A DNA stretch of 64,000 nt from Mycteria americana (taxonomy: Eukaryota > Chordata > Aves > Ciconiiformes > Ciconiidae): NCBI RefSeq assembly GCF_035582795.1, contig NC_134368.1:30998501-31062500 (forward strand), read 5' to 3'. The position numbers were made by a program, and so were the translations under genes. A model generated the notes under the pieces. That model made no database searches and was not told the DNA's origin. It was given only the letters and a program-made list of their open reading frames with translations. Positions 51,741 to 64,000 of the stretch are shown here, one piece after another (the stretch's first letter is position 1; every line of letters begins with the position of its first letter).

Positions 51741-54130
51741 CTACACAGCACCGGATGGACTGACACAGGCCGGAGCACAAACTAGCAACCCAAATATAAA
51801 CCACCCTGGGGCTCTGTATGGACGTTACAGACACATGCTAGGGTGGAAAGCCCTTTCTACCCGCTATGTTTTTGCTGCTATTGTTATCTGTATATTAGCA
51901 AGATAAAAGCTTGTTGAGGTTTACCACCTATTTTGCCTCCTTTATTTTGCTGTGTAGACACTTGCAAAGGCATTAAAGCCTTTGAGACTATAGCAGCCTG
52001 TAAAAGAGAACCATTTTCTAAGCCTGCCTGTCTATAGCAGGTAATCTACTGCATTCCTTCAAAGCAGTAAAGAAAATAGCAATGGGACTGAAATTGCCTG
52101 TAATTTTCCTCCTAGCATTTTGTAACTGGAGTATTACCATGTTATTTTACCTCTCTCTTTTATGTGGGAGCAGTTTCTGAAGCTTTGGATCACATTTCTC
52201 TAAAAAGTCTTTATATGCTTTAAAACTTCAGTATTACATCAAAATTGGTAGAGCAGCTACCAAACACTTTACTACCAAGTTACAAGTATTTCTTCTCTTT
52301 ACCAGAGTTTGTTCCTCTCCCCATCCCAACAAGCCAGTAGGGTAGTGGGACTGGGCAGTCTGACCTCATTCCCTGCTTTTGCTGCTTGCTCATTTGAAAA
52401 TCTGCTGTCAGTCAGGAATTTGTCTTACAAGTTCCCTCAGCTCCTAGTTCTCCTTTGCATGCAAGCTGTCTTGTAGTGATTAACCAACTTATAAACACAG
52501 TAGGAATTACTACCAATAATGGGTCTAACCTAAAAAGATGGTAATCTCACAGGGTTTTGTGGCTACTTCATGCCCTGCAAGTTCAACCTCAACAGCTTCC
52601 AGAGTTAACACATTAATTTCTGTCATGTGGTTCTGAGACATTGTTGGGTTGTTGGGATTTTTAACCTGCTTTATTGCTTTTGATTAAGCAATAAGTTTCT
52701 TAAGATATTTTCAAAATGTGCAACATTGGCCCAACTCAGCAACTACTAAGTGATAAAATTTTCATTGATTTTCACTATCTCATGCTTTTCTTTGCCTCTG
52801 TATTCCCATGGCACTAAGCTGTATGTCTTAGACAACAAAAGGTTAGTTCTAGAAGATCAGCTACCTTATTGTTGCCTGCCCTTGCAAAATGTTTACTTTT
52901 AGTTTTACTGGAGAGTGATCTTCCTTTCCACTGAACACAGCTTTTAAAAACATTTTTATTTCCGTTCAAGATCTGATATAAACCTTAATCTTTGTGCAGG
53001 GTTCTAATATGCTGAGTATGCCCTGATGTTTGGAAAGAAGTACAAACACCTTTTATTCTGCATAACTTCTATCTTGTTTAACTGAATTATTTTTAAGATG
53101 GCCTTTCTCAGGGTTCAGGTACCAGGCAGACCTTAGGGTCCAAGTGTCATGGTTCCTATGGGGTTAATGTCTAGAGACATCCCTGGGTACCCAGAAAATG
53201 GATTCAAGAGTAAAGCCTGATGCTGTCCTTTTAATGAGAAACCTGATAATAAATAGCAAAGCATCGGCGTACAAAAATGGGCTGGAACGGCATTAAACAT
53301 CTCTGGCAGAGGGGCCAGCATTAGCAGCAAGCCTGGGGTGCAGGACACACACAGGCATGCTGCCCTGTCCCCATATCCTGGCTGTTATCAATGAAGAGCT
53401 GATTGAACTTGATCTTCACTCCGTCTCTGAGCATTTCGGAGTTCTGGATCATCGTCAGTCTCTGTCCCCCGCTGTTCTCAAAAGCAGAATGGGGGGAGAA
53501 AATGAACGCCAGAAAATGCATGCACTTGCCCATGACCTTAACAAATTCACCCACCCTCCCCAAGCTGGTTTTTGTTAGGCTGCCCCGCTGCTGAGTCGGC
53601 AATTTTTGAGCCCCAGTTTAGAAGACTGCAGAGCTTACCTGTGACTGTAATAGTTAGAGAATGGGACTGGTCTGGAAGCCGCCTGATTTTTGGACTGCCC
53701 CTTATTTCACCTAGCACAAGAGGGCTCCAGGGGAGGTCTGAGCAGCTGCCGCAGTGCAAGTGACTCATTACAATAATCAAGGTTGACTCAGGCTTGCTTC
53801 CAGACTGTGCTCTAATGAGAGACAGGAGATTACATTCATCAACAGGATAACAGCCCCTACCTTTCCAGCTAGAAGTATTGATAAATCATTGGTTTGTCTC
53901 TGTTCATATGGGATATGGCATTCCAGCAACAGTCATTGGATCAGTTTACTCGAGAAACTTTTTATTTTTCAAGAGGGGGTCTGTTCATGTTAATTATTCT
54001 CGCAGCCGGGATGGAAGTATACAGCACTTAAACTCCTCTTACAATGCAGAGTTAGAAAATGCCAATAGTTACCAAGCAAATATAGATTGAAGACCTCCAT
54101 ATTTCATAAAATAAGTACAGTTATTTCCTA

Positions 54131-54147
54131 CCCCCCCCCCCCCCCCC
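54131..54147. repeat. Poly-C run (17 bp)
   Basis: Seventeen consecutive C, the third long C/G homopolymer in this window after 3970 and 38135. Confidence 0.95.
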
Positions 54148-54424
54148 GAATATTTAGTGCTGTAAATAATAGGATAAAAATATGTAAGCTCTTCTGGAAG
54201 CAGCCTAGAGCCAAAGCCTCCTTCATTCAGCTGAATGCCCACATTAGTGGACGCCATAGAGAGGTGCTTTCTTGCTTGTTCTCTCTCTCTGGCCCTCTGA
54301 AGCTTGTTTCTTTTCTGTTCTATCACTCCACTTTGAGAGAAGAGGCAGGAAATGCCCTGTCTCCATAGAAGTATGGAGTCCAGTGGCTGGAGGAGACTCC
54401 TGGAGGGGGCAAGGTATGTCTCTG

Positions 54425-54502
54425 AATCATCTTAAGCTGAAGAGAGCACTGAATGTAGGTCTCCTGCTTTCTAGATGAGCTCTTCAACCTCTAGGCAGTC
54501 AC
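54425..54502 (-). mobile_element. tRNA-derived SINE-like relic (antisense)
   Basis: Read on the minus strand, GACTGCCTAGAGGTTGAAG is followed by GCTCATCTAGAAAGCAGGAG and ACCTACATTCAG. That is the order of an A-box region, an anticodon-arm region ending in GCAGGAGACC, and a decayed B-box region. The relic at 25686 has the same layout (TGGTTACAGCAC...AACAGGAGA), which supports a shared SINE family. No intact tRNA is present. Confidence 0.45.
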
Positions 54503-57500
54503 GGGCAGTCAGGCAGTCTCCATCACTCTGCCCTCTGAAGAGAAGAAAATGAGCTGAACATCTGTACCCAAAGAATTGATCTGTGCCTCTGAGCATCACT
54601 ATCGCTAAGTGTCTTAGTAAAGCTGGGTCTAAGAAACTTCACAGCACCAGTGTTCATGCAACCAAGATCATCGTGCGACCCTACATCTTTTTGGACATGA
54701 CAAATGGACTGGTTGGGTATAAAAGCATCATCCTTCCTACTGACTCTGGCTGATATCAAAGTCCCTGTGAAGCTCTGTGGGCCACAGACAGTCCTATGGA
54801 GGTCCTCCTGAAGCTGCTTTGGCCACCCCCAGGAGAGGAGCACCACTGACACAACAGCAGGGACAGAGCCTCCAGGCTTTTTACCTCATCCTCCATTCAG
54901 CAGTCGATGGGTGGCTCTGCCATCTTGCCAGGTGGATAGAAGTCAAACCCTTCTAGGGAATCACGGGACTTCACTCCCAGAAATCTCCCCCAACTTTCAT
55001 CCTTTGCCAGCACAGCCTGGCCTCACTTGCATACTGAAAGCACCTGCACATTTTTTTGCAAGACACCATTTTACTACCAATGCATCGCACCTTGATAGTG
55101 CTCTTCATCCACCCACCTTAGAGCACTTAATGATGACAGGAAACATTACTGCCTCATTCCAGAGATGGGAAAAATGAGAAATCAGGCAATTCAGCTTGCT
55201 TTTGATAGAATTCAGAACTGGAAGGAATACAGCATTACAGCACAGAGCTAGCTGAATGTTTCAATATTTATGGTCCGTTGGAGAGGTCTAACTACACGTT
55301 TTATAGCTAGGTGAACAGCAGAGCATGCTTTAGAAATGCACACTCACTCTGTGGCCACAATTTGTACGCCCCAAAATATCTGTCAGCAGACTTGGAGGAT
55401 GGGAAGGGAGAAGAGAGGGGAAGGAAAATGGGAAAGAAGCTTCTTGACCTGTGCATAAAGTGCTGTCTTGATTTTCCTGCAATTAAGAAAGCAGCTCCGT
55501 GTACCATTTTTTTTTTCCTAATAATATTTTTGTGTAGAGCATGTTTCCTCTTGGTGAAACCGTCTGAATACTGGGGACTCCGAGAAGCAAGTATGTAGAA
55601 AGGCATTAGGAGGAGGCCAAAGAAATCTCCCAGAGCAATGGGGCTTATCCAAGATCTCATATGGTTCTTATATCAGTGGTCTTGTTTGGGGTTTCTTGCA
55701 GAGTCCCGCTAATCTTGCTCTGGCTCTCTCAAAAAACCAGTATGTATCACAAAAACATAGCCTGCTAGTACTTGATACAGCACATATTGCTTCCATTTGT
55801 CTCCTTGACAGATATTGTATATCTTTACCTGCAGTTTGTCTTCTCCGTGGGCTGAAGTATGTCTGAGCTCAGAGGAGCTTGCCTTAGTTGTGACTACAGC
55901 GTATGCCAGTCGGGCCTGCTCTTTCTTCCCAAAGGGCTGCGAGGCAGGACAAGTCGGCTGAATTTGGCAGGTGAACAAAAGCCATTTGGCGGCTGTAAGA
56001 AAAACAACGGCTCCACGGTTTGGAAGCTGTTGCTGGATCGCACAGTGAATCAGAGCGTGTCCCTTACTGCTTCACAACAGCTCCAATCCTGAGAGCACAG
56101 CCTTGCAGCAAGGCCAAAAACAAGCCTTATAGCATAGGGATTTTCATCTTGTAATAACAGCTTCATTTTCGAGATGTGAAGTATATGTCCTCCAGTAATA
56201 TGTGATGAAATGTAAATGGTACGTGTTCTGTATCCAGCGTTGTCGCCCGCGTTGGCAGTCTCTCCCTGGGAGCCCCAACAGCCCTGCACACCCGCAATGC
56301 TTATGTTTTCTCATACATCCCCCGACAAAGCCACGCTTGAAGCCACAAATTTCACCTACAAGCAACCAGCAGTTTCTTGCATGACGACAGACCTTTATGG
56401 CAATTAGCCAGGGGAAAATATGTGAAAAGACATTGAAGGGAAAAAAAAAAACCCAAAACAAAAAAACCCTCATGAGAGCGAACAGACTAACTTGTCCTGA
56501 GAGCCAGGGCTTCCTGACCTCACACCCAGGCCACTTCGTGTCTTGCACAGCATCACCGCTGCGTGCCAGTGCCCGTACCGCCGGTGAGACCATGAGCCGG
56601 TGCATACCCAAACCTGCAGCTGGCTCTGCTCTCCTCTCCGCACCTCTGGGGCGGCAGCCAGCAGCAGTCTCAGGTGTCCCGTCAGCGCTGGCAAGGGACG
56701 GGGGAGGCTCTGGCTTCTTGCCCGGCAAGCCCTCAGACGGCACGGAAGCCTGCAGGAGCGCCGCCAACGTGGGAGCCGCACTTTTGGCTCGGGATGCCAA
56801 AAGACAGCTCAAGGCATGGGGCAGGGGCGGGCAGGCATGTGCAAGGGCTGGGCTCAGTGTATGAGCTTGTATGGGACAGGAAGATGACGGTGCAGGAAGG
56901 CATGCAGTCTGGTTGGACTTGGCTCGGTGTTAGGGTGGGTGGCACAAGTATGGAGAGAGGCGATCAGGACATGCTTTGTCCTCAGGTGTGACCAGAGGCA
57001 GGCCCATGATCACTGCTGTTTGAGGTGTCCGCTGTCTCTTTGCATCTTGGTACCCACTGCTGTCAGCGGTGGCACTCAAACAAGTTAACTTTGGGCACCT
57101 CAGGCCGAGGGAGGCACTCACCTCCTGGAGACCCGGAGCCAAAGCCACTGGGCTCCAGGAGCCCTAGTGATCGAAGCTTTGGATCTGGCCATGCTCTGAG
57201 GTCGGGCTGAACTAGGCAAAGAGAAAGGCTTCTTACCTCTTCAGATCTCCCCGTTCCACCTCCGGCTGCCCATACACTTCTCTGCTCAGGGCAACAGCTA
57301 ATCTGTTTTCTGAGGCAGATGAATTGTGTCTGCATTTCCTTCTGCTGCTTGGACTGCAAGAGTCAATAGTCACCAGCAGAGCTGGGAGGTGGGGCTGGCA
57401 GCAGCCCTCATCTCTCAGCGCACGAATATTGCTGCATATCATTGCTGGAGCTCTTGGTGACTGACAAAACTCTGAGGATGTAACGACTGAAGCAACTACC

Positions 57501-58382
57501 TGCAGAACACAGCGGTATGGCACCATTCAGGAAACCTATGCATTATGGAGTGCAAAAAATACTATAGGGTGAATGCATTCTTCCCAGACCCATCACTTTC
57601 CAGAGTACTACCACAGGCTCTGTATCCAGCCTGCCCGCACTGTCTGTCTCTTCCCCCCATCCCAATTCACTTTCGTTTCTTTTGCAGAATTTGTTTTCCA
57701 TTCTCTACTGGTTGCATGCTTCTTTTCTCATATTTGAAGAGCTCTTCCCTGAAAATATGTTGGGCACTTTTTCAAGTTCAAGTGGAACCACAAGCCTGAA
57801 ACACAAACCAAGGCTCACATAATTTGCCTTTGTATTTTATTTAAAGCAATAAGACATGATAAATAAAATATCCTTGCTTAGTACTACTTTGCCAGCTAAA
57901 GGACAGTCTGTCCTACTGCTAGGAAAAATTGTAAGCTCAATTGGCATAGATGAGCTGCTGTACATCTTCCAGAGTCTTGAAAAAAATGTTTCTTTCTGTA
58001 AACGCAAACTCTTATTATAACTGTGAACAAACGTTCCTACTTCTGCAAATGATTTGCTAGTCAAAGAAAGTGGGACATGCATTAATAAATGTAAATGTTG
58101 GTTTAGAAAATACTGTATGAGTAGAGTTAGAGAAAATTATGCTCTATTGTACTCTCAGCCAGTTGTTCTTTTTTTCCCCAGAATATTTTTACTGAGCACT
58201 GACTTTTTTCAGGAGTTTTTATCTCAGAGTTAATTATAACATTACAATCTGTCCCAAATCAGTAATAATGTAGTTGTACTGCTTGCTGAGAGGACAGGAG
58301 AATGAATTGCAACTTCAGTTCTTTCAGAGCTGATTCATACACCAGAAGAGAATGAATCTTTTATGTACAACTGCCTTCTGGT

Positions 58383-58425
58383 ATTTTGAAAGAATACATA
58401 TTTTGAAAGAATACATATTTTGAAA
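58383..58425. repeat. Tandem repeat, 17 bp unit x2.5
   Basis: ATTTTGAAAGAATACAT occurs twice in direct succession, and a partial third unit follows. Confidence 0.92.
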
Positions 58426-60888
58426 CAGCTGAGATTGCAGTTGCTGCTCAGATACAAATGAAAAACATTCTAGTTACGTGCTAATGTTTTATTCATGGCT
58501 GCATGTAATATTAATGCAATATACTTCTACTTCTCAGTTAGAAATCCTATTATCAGTTTGTGATGTTTCAGCTATTTCAGATGCCAAGACGTGAGAGAAT
58601 GTGTGATTCTAAGCAGCGAGTTAGCTGTTGTCTACATCTACAGCTAAGTAGTATGGCCGGAATAACACCTCATTTGACTGGTTCTCCTAATTATTTTTGT
58701 GCAAAACCTATTCCCTTTCATGCCCATGGGAATTCAGCTGAGATGCTGACAATAACTACTGGGGAGAATTACTATAGTTTGTCGTTAGACCCGCAGATAC
58801 AGTGATTCTTTATCTAGAATGCAGGAAAAACCCAATACGTATTAAATTTCAACATTGTCTAATCTTCCAGTAGTTGACTGTAGTTGGAATTGCTCTTAAG
58901 CCTGACTTATTACACAAATTTTTCTATATGCTCTTACCAAGCATACAGCTTGCTTTATAGCTAGCTTAATGCTGATTCTTAGTATTCATTTCAGCAATTT
59001 GAAATTGTATTGAGTTACAAGTCAGTCTTGGTCAGAATTCTGTTTCAAACTAAAGGGAAAAATCTGTTTTACAAATGCAACTGTGAAAACGCATAGATTT
59101 TCCCAGACTTTCTAGATACTGGTTTTTTGCCCAACTTCAGACTATGGGAATGCATTTTGTAGTGAATAATTCTATTCCTATACCATGAAAATTAATGTAA
59201 ACTTTGTTACTAATATCAACAGAGGTGGAACCAAACCTGTAGCAAAACACATACTGCATCAGTAGTACAGTAGCATATAACGGAGCATTTTCTTACATAC
59301 TTTAATGAATAAAGGGTAGTACTTTGCATTTAAATGCTCTTTAATCTTAAATTTAAAGTGCAGTGTATTTCAAGTTGACATTTAATGGAGACTGTGGCTC
59401 CGGTCCTCCCTTTGCCAGTTAATATAAGAAGGCAGAGAAGTCCTACGGTCAGAGGGAGCCCACTGGTAGTTGAGTCGCACTGAAGCATGCCATCATTCTG
59501 CAACCTGCTCCAAGCACAGGAAAGCGTCCCTGATGAAAAAAACAGAAAGAGTTGTCATCAGGTCTAAGCAGGAGCAACGCTGAAATGAGGGTGAGCCATT
59601 GGCTGTCTTGGTTGCTTAGATTGTATTGCCGAGTTTTTATGTTTTGTAACAGCAAAACCAAGCCCAGTCCTACTTCCTAAATGGTGGCTTGTCCACTGAT
59701 GAGAGCCTTGGAAGAGCCCAGTCACCTGCTGGTACGTGTAAGGCTGCCTCCAGCCCAAGCTGCCCATCCCATCCGGACAGGGGGCAATTGCTGCGCTGTA
59801 TGTGCATCCCTTCCACAGCTGTCCTGTAACAGCGTGACTCCCTGGACATCAGGAATGAAGGAAACCCCATGTTAAACCTACTTCCAACAAAGCCAGATAG
59901 GAAATCCTTCTGCCTGTAGCTAGCTGGCTTGCTCCCTTGTCCTCACATTCGTCCCTCTCAGCAAACCTGCCGCCCCAGCGTGCACACAGGAGAGGGACCT
60001 TTCTCAGTGGAAGTAGTTTAAGCACAGGTTTTCTTTCACGTCTTCACCTGTGTCCGACAAGCATTAGTAGGGATGGGTTTTATTTTGGAAAGAGTGAACA
60101 GAAGCTTCCTCTCTCAATATAGTTTCAACGCAGCTTGAATTACAAATGATTTCTAGGCAGCTGGATAAAACCCACCCCAAGCTGTGGTGCATCAGTGCAC
60201 TGGGCATTCAGGCACAGCCTGTCCTAGGCTCTTACCCCTGCAACTTCTAGCTAGAAGCTAGAAAATAAGTTGTTCTCTGTTAGCATTTTCCTTTCTCATT
60301 TGGTGGAAATTTCTGTAATTCATTCTGTAAAAAACCATGACTAATGGATTCATAAATTGAGACTTTCTTTGTTTGTGTGTTTGTTCGTTTGTTTTTGAGA
60401 ATTCAGCGAGGCTGTGTCCAAGGTAAGTTGTAATTCAGCCACAGAAACCCATCTCCAGGGTACGTCGGGCAGATAAGTATTCGTTTTCGAAGTTCCTGAA
60501 TATCTTAGGGAGAAGGGAAAAGTGCTGTGACGTAGCATAAGAAACAGGTGGAAATGCTTTCCTTCTCTCTGGAATCGATGCTTTCCTTTTCTTCCTGTAA
60601 ATATGATGGCATTACACCTTAAAATGAGCAACGGAACACACTGCAGTGGCCGCGTCCCCTTCGGCTTCGCAAGCAGTGCAATGACCCTGAAGCCTGCTGC
60701 TGGGGGCGGCCCTGCCAGGGGCCAAGGGAGGAGGAAAGCTGGCGGCCGGCGGCACCAGGGCCCCATTTCCTTCCTCGCCTGGGGACCCATTCCAGCCATA
60801 CCACGCCGCAGCGCTGCAGGTAGCACCGGGCAAATAACTCTGGGCTCTGAGCAAGAAAGCAAATATAAAAATGACCATGAAAATTGCC

Positions 60889-60908
60889 CAACCGGCTAAA
60901 ACCGGTTC
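60889..60908. promoter_or_regulatory. Candidate Grainyhead/CP2 family binding site
   Basis: CAACCGGCTAAAACCGGTTC contains AACCGGTT, the Grainyhead-like consensus. Two CCGG cores are six bases apart, fitting the CP2 spacing rule (CNRG-N6-CNRG). The outer arms AACCGG and CCGGTT are also an inverted repeat. Binding is a motif-based inference. Confidence 0.4.
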
Positions 60909-61139
60909 CAGCCAGGAACTGAAGTCCTACCTTGAAATACTTAAATCCCATTTGGACGGCATAGATTTACATTCCAGATGAAGAATTAATGGCTTTCACA
61001 CAATATCCTCAGCAGAGATGCCCCAGCATACCAACCTCTGTGTTTTTGGTAGATGGAATTTGTAATTCCTCCAGGAGCTGCATTCTTCTAAGTGTTACTT
61101 CTATTTTTGGACTGAGGACTTGCTTTATTTAGAAAAAAA

Positions 61140-61560
61140 CCTGTGCTCTTGTCAAACCATAGAGACTATATGAGTCATCTATACAATAACACTAAACTAT
61201 CCTTCCCTGTTACGGCGCAGTTCATCATAATCACAAAGGGATTTATAGAAAACAAACAGAGCTGACAGAGTCTGCTCTTAAGCTTCCTGTGTTTAATCCT
61301 TGTGCATGTTTAGCCAGCCGAACAGTGTATTGTTGAAAAATGGATTGTTATTAAAGTGTTGGGTGTTGCAGTAGCTCCAAAGTCTCATTTTTTTGCTAAT
61401 AAAAATGACTGCCGTTCCTCTGACAATTTTCGGCTGCCTATTTGTAGTCATCTGCCCGCATAATAATTGTGCTAATGACTATCCTGAAACTTTGATGAAT
61501 AAAATTTTTTAAAGGCTGTTAAGGCTGCCTCGTAGGCAGCAGTGCTTGCTCATTTAAATA
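61140..61560. promoter_or_regulatory. Candidate conserved noncoding element rich in homeobox-type sites
   Basis: This block, without frame or repeat, contains many TAAT/ATTA cores (GCTAATAAAAATG, CATAATAATTGTGCTAATGAC). It also has TTTATTAAA-like and TTAAAGG sequences, GATTGTTATTAAAG, and an inverted GCTGCC..GGCAGC pair near 61524-61542. Such density is seen in developmental enhancers, but it is also favoured by A+T richness. Conservation was not tested. Confidence 0.3.
61524..61542. repeat. Short inverted repeat
   Basis: GCTGCCTCGTAGGCAGC is an inverted repeat: GCTGCCT and AGGCAGC arms (7 bp) around CGT. It could form a short hairpin. No transcript is known here. Confidence 0.75.
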
Positions 61561-63269
61561 CCTTAAACACATCCTTCACAAAGCATCACCAATGGGCTCT
61601 AGCCTCAGACAAAACAGAATATAGAAATTTATGATATAGAAACACAGCGAACAAAACGTAACCCTTCTTGTACCCTGCATATCTATGTAGCTTCCCAAGC
61701 AGGAGTCATTTACTTCCCAACCTGCCCCATTATCTTTTTCTTTGTTTATCTAGTTCAGATTATTGACAAAATATTTTGGATCACCTGGTTTCTTGTGGAA
61801 ATCTCTATAGTTGCAGGCTTTTTTTCAAACTGTAACTTAGAAATTGTCAACGATAATTGCATTTTTAAAATGGTATGTGGATCCAGTTCCTACCGAAAGG
61901 CAGTAGGAGTGCCTAATTCCTTTAGGCATTTAAGGTCTGCAAAACTCACTCAGAAGGCAAACCCTCTGACGAGCTGCTCCTTGCTCGAAGGAGCTCTCCT
62001 CTCCCCCGTGATCCCTCCTGTGTGAGCTGCAGCAGGTAATTATCATCTCCCCTCCCAGGCACCATTTGCTAGGCTAAGCAAGCCTGTCTTTCCTCCTCTC
62101 TTCTTGTAAAATAGGCATTTCCTCCCCTGATTGCCCTCCCAGCCCCTCGCTGCACCAGTTGCACCTAGAGCAGGGGTGGGAAGACCTGTGCCTGGCATTC
62201 CCAGGGAGCTCTCACCCATCCCACCACCCTTCCCTCCCAGGTACCTGGCCTAACACGCTCTACCGTCACGCTTGCTTCCCATATTGAGAAAAGGTTGCCT
62301 CTTTACTCCTCGGTTTCAAGGAAGCCCTTGGCCCCAGGTCTGTGACGTTTACAGAAGCAAGCTCAGACAGCTGGTCCAGCATGTGGCCTGAGATGTGCCT
62401 CTCTTAGCCTTCCCGTCGAAGTTTTTCCACTGCCCCGAGGGCTGTGGTGTTCATTCGGGTAAAGAGAGAGAAGGACTCGTCCCTGGTGGTTCAATTGCTC
62501 ATCTCAAACCTCAGGGCCACAGTCCCTGTTTCAATGCAGTGTGTCTATGGGACTTTGCTACAGAATATTTGGGGGTATAAAGCATTGAGGTGTTTCAAGA
62601 GGAGGTAGCAACTGAAAGGGGTTTAAGTGGCATGTACATACTGGACTTACGCAGCCTAGTCCACTTACAGTTTGAGCTTTTCTCACGTTTCTTTGCTATA
62701 CACCATGACAAGCCTATGAAGGAGTCAGTAATTCCTATACTAAGGCAATACTTCCTGTGTTGCACCATGGGCTGGCTAATTGAGGATTTAAAAGAAATGC
62801 TGAATAACATCCAGATCTTCAAGTCTATTTAGGTGCTCTGTTCCCATGGGCAAATAGAAGACAGACTGCCAGTATGACAGGAGACAGTGTAATGGTATGA
62901 CATTATGCAATTAAGGCTGTAACAAAATGCATATGCATGTGGGAGGATGAGTTCAAGTTGCCCAGGCAATCTTATTTCTGGCATTTCCTATATTTTCTGC
63001 ATTTGACTTCTCAACCTACACATTCACTCATCATAACTTTCTGTTGTAGTATGCAGGCATGACTCGAATTTACATCCTTCTTGCTAAAGAAGTTGTGTTA
63101 GAAATGTAAAGCTTTCAGTGTCTTTCCACTTCAGAAGAGGATCAGCTCAAGCCATGTCCAACGGGAGCTTGTGCCATCCTGGCTGACCCCCCCGAGCAGG
63201 GCAGGACACGTGCACCCAGGGCCTCCCACCAGCAGAGCTGCTGGGCCAGTCGCTGCCCGCCCAGAGGTG

Positions 63270-63424
63270 ACAGAATCACAGAATCGTATAGGTTGGAAAA
63301 GACCTTTAAGATCATCGAGTCCAACCATAAACCTAACACTACCAAGACCACCACTACACCATGTCCCTAAGCACCTCATCCAAACGTCCTTTAAATACCT
63401 CCAGGGATGGTGACTCAACCACGA
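63270..63424 (-). mobile_element. CR1 LINE, 5'-truncated, sense on minus strand
   Basis: The plus strand begins CAGAATCACAGAATCG, the reverse complement of the CR1 terminal octamers (ATTCTGTG). TAGGTTGGAAAAGACCTTTA, ATCATCGAGTCCAACCATA and CACCATGTCCCTAAGCACC follow, ending with CCTCCAGGGATGGTGACTC. About 155 bp of the CR1 3' end is present and the rest is missing by 5' truncation. It is far less diverged than the copies at 12.6 and 50.1 kb, so it is younger. This repeat is a good sign of a sauropsid, most likely avian, genome. Confidence 0.93.
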
Positions 63425-64000
63425 CCGAAACCTGGAGAGGTGATAACCAAAACCCTGCCTTCCCTGTCTGTAGTTTCAGGGTGCGACTTCTGCGTGATGA
63501 CTCCAGTTAAAGGATCCGCAGAGCTTAGACTTGCAGATGCAGCAAGCTCTTCATTTGCTTAGCAACTGAGAGAGGCTGTACCAGCCCCAGCGCTCCTCTG
63601 CCGGGCTAAGCATCGTCCTATGGTTTGCCTGGCACAGCAGGACTTGTCCGTGACCTTTCCTAACGTAATCCAGGCGTTAGCCCCTTGACAAACTGACTCT
63701 GTTGTAGCACAAGATGAGATTTAGAGAGGCCAGCAATGGCACTTTAATGCCACAGTTTTTAGAGGGCTTAATATAGATTCTGAGGCACTCCTAAAATGGA
63801 AAACAAAAATTCTGCTAAGCGCTCTCATGTACATTTTTGAATGAAGCATTAGAGCTGTATTAACTCAAGAGATTCCGTCATCAGGGCTTTTTCACCCTCT
63901 TTTCGGATCAAACTGGCATTCTGCGTGCAGAACAACTGCTTGTACTGTGGGGGCACAAACTAGCACAAAAAAATACTGGCAGCAGATGGGCAGCCCTGAA

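Larger units (their letters stand above)
41001..64000. other. Intergenic, no gene recognised; repeats and candidate regulatory blocks
   Basis: I found no exon of RASL11B, the expected next gene in mammals, and no other recognisable protein. G+C-richer parts at about 43.3-45.3, 56.5-57.4 and 60.6-60.9 kb give longer chance frames on both strands. The supported content is CR1 and SINE relics, microsatellites, and clusters of transcription-factor motifs described separately. Confidence 0.65.

Noticed and set aside
55110..55200. Possible MIR-like fragment
   Set aside because: The similarity is limited to a short 'agatggg..aaaatgag' string, which is too weak to call.
56144..57526. Several overlapping frames, one of 222 codons on the minus strand
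   Set aside because: Overlaps in many frames, no similarity I recognise, and no promoter or splice context beyond chance. A lncRNA here cannot be excluded.
60350..60951. Minus-strand frame of 170 codons and its overlapping partners
   Set aside because: Occurs in a local G+C peak, the protein is unlike any family I know, and frames overlap on both strands.
62590..62832. Plus-strand 80-codon frame with a fairly protein-like composition
   Set aside because: I could not match it to a gene or mobile-element protein, and an 80-codon frame is expected by chance here.
30363..64000. Search for RASL11B and for an ERVMER34-1-type envelope gene, neighbours of DANCR in primates
   Set aside because: No small-GTPase motifs and no retroviral coding sequence were seen. 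RASL11B probably lies beyond the right edge, and the retroviral gene is not expected in birds.
1..64000. CRISPR arrays, operons, prophage, insertion sequences, functional tRNA genes
   Set aside because: None seen. The gene structure is that of a vertebrate nuclear genome, and the tRNA-like segments are decayed SINE heads.

Overview
This window is vertebrate nuclear DNA, most probably from a bird. Genes are short exons separated by long introns with canonical GT-AG borders. Two CpG islands mark promoters. Interspersed repeats are sparse and mostly CR1 LINE fragments, including one clear 5'-truncated copy with the typical avian CR1 3' end. Protein-coding content is very low. Only four exons of one protein gene can be supported. 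Nearly all other open frames are short chance frames or G+C-rich frames inside CpG islands.

Left part (1 to about 19.6 kb, minus strand): the 5' half of USP46, a deubiquitinase. Exons 1 to 4 encode residues 1-187 and include the catalytic cysteine box and the first zinc-binding CxxC. The later exons, with the catalytic histidine and acidic residue, must lie beyond the left edge. The first coding exon sits in a CpG island at 18.9-20.1 kb. The 5' leader has a YY1-type motif whose ATG opens a nine-codon upstream frame that stops four bases before the real start. Intron 1 (12.7 kb) holds an old CR1 copy.

Middle (20-30.4 kb, plus strand): a 7 kb spacer with ancient SINE relics, then a second CpG island. 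Its promoter has a CCAAT box, a TATA-like box and a 5'TOP-like pyrimidine tract. The transcript can be traced through five exons to a polyadenylation signal near 30.34 kb and has no convincing reading frame. One intron contains a well-formed H/ACA snoRNA. Its position next to USP46, its orientation, the TOP start and the intronic H/ACA RNA all fit DANCR (SNHG13), host of SNORA26. This is the most interesting content of the window.

Right part (30.4-64 kb): I find no gene. It holds CR1 and SINE relics, simple repeats, and several stretches dense in transcription-factor motifs that could be conserved enhancers. In mammals RASL11B lies on this side, but none of its coding sequence is visible here. 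I see no CRISPR array, operon, prophage or other unusual multi-gene system.
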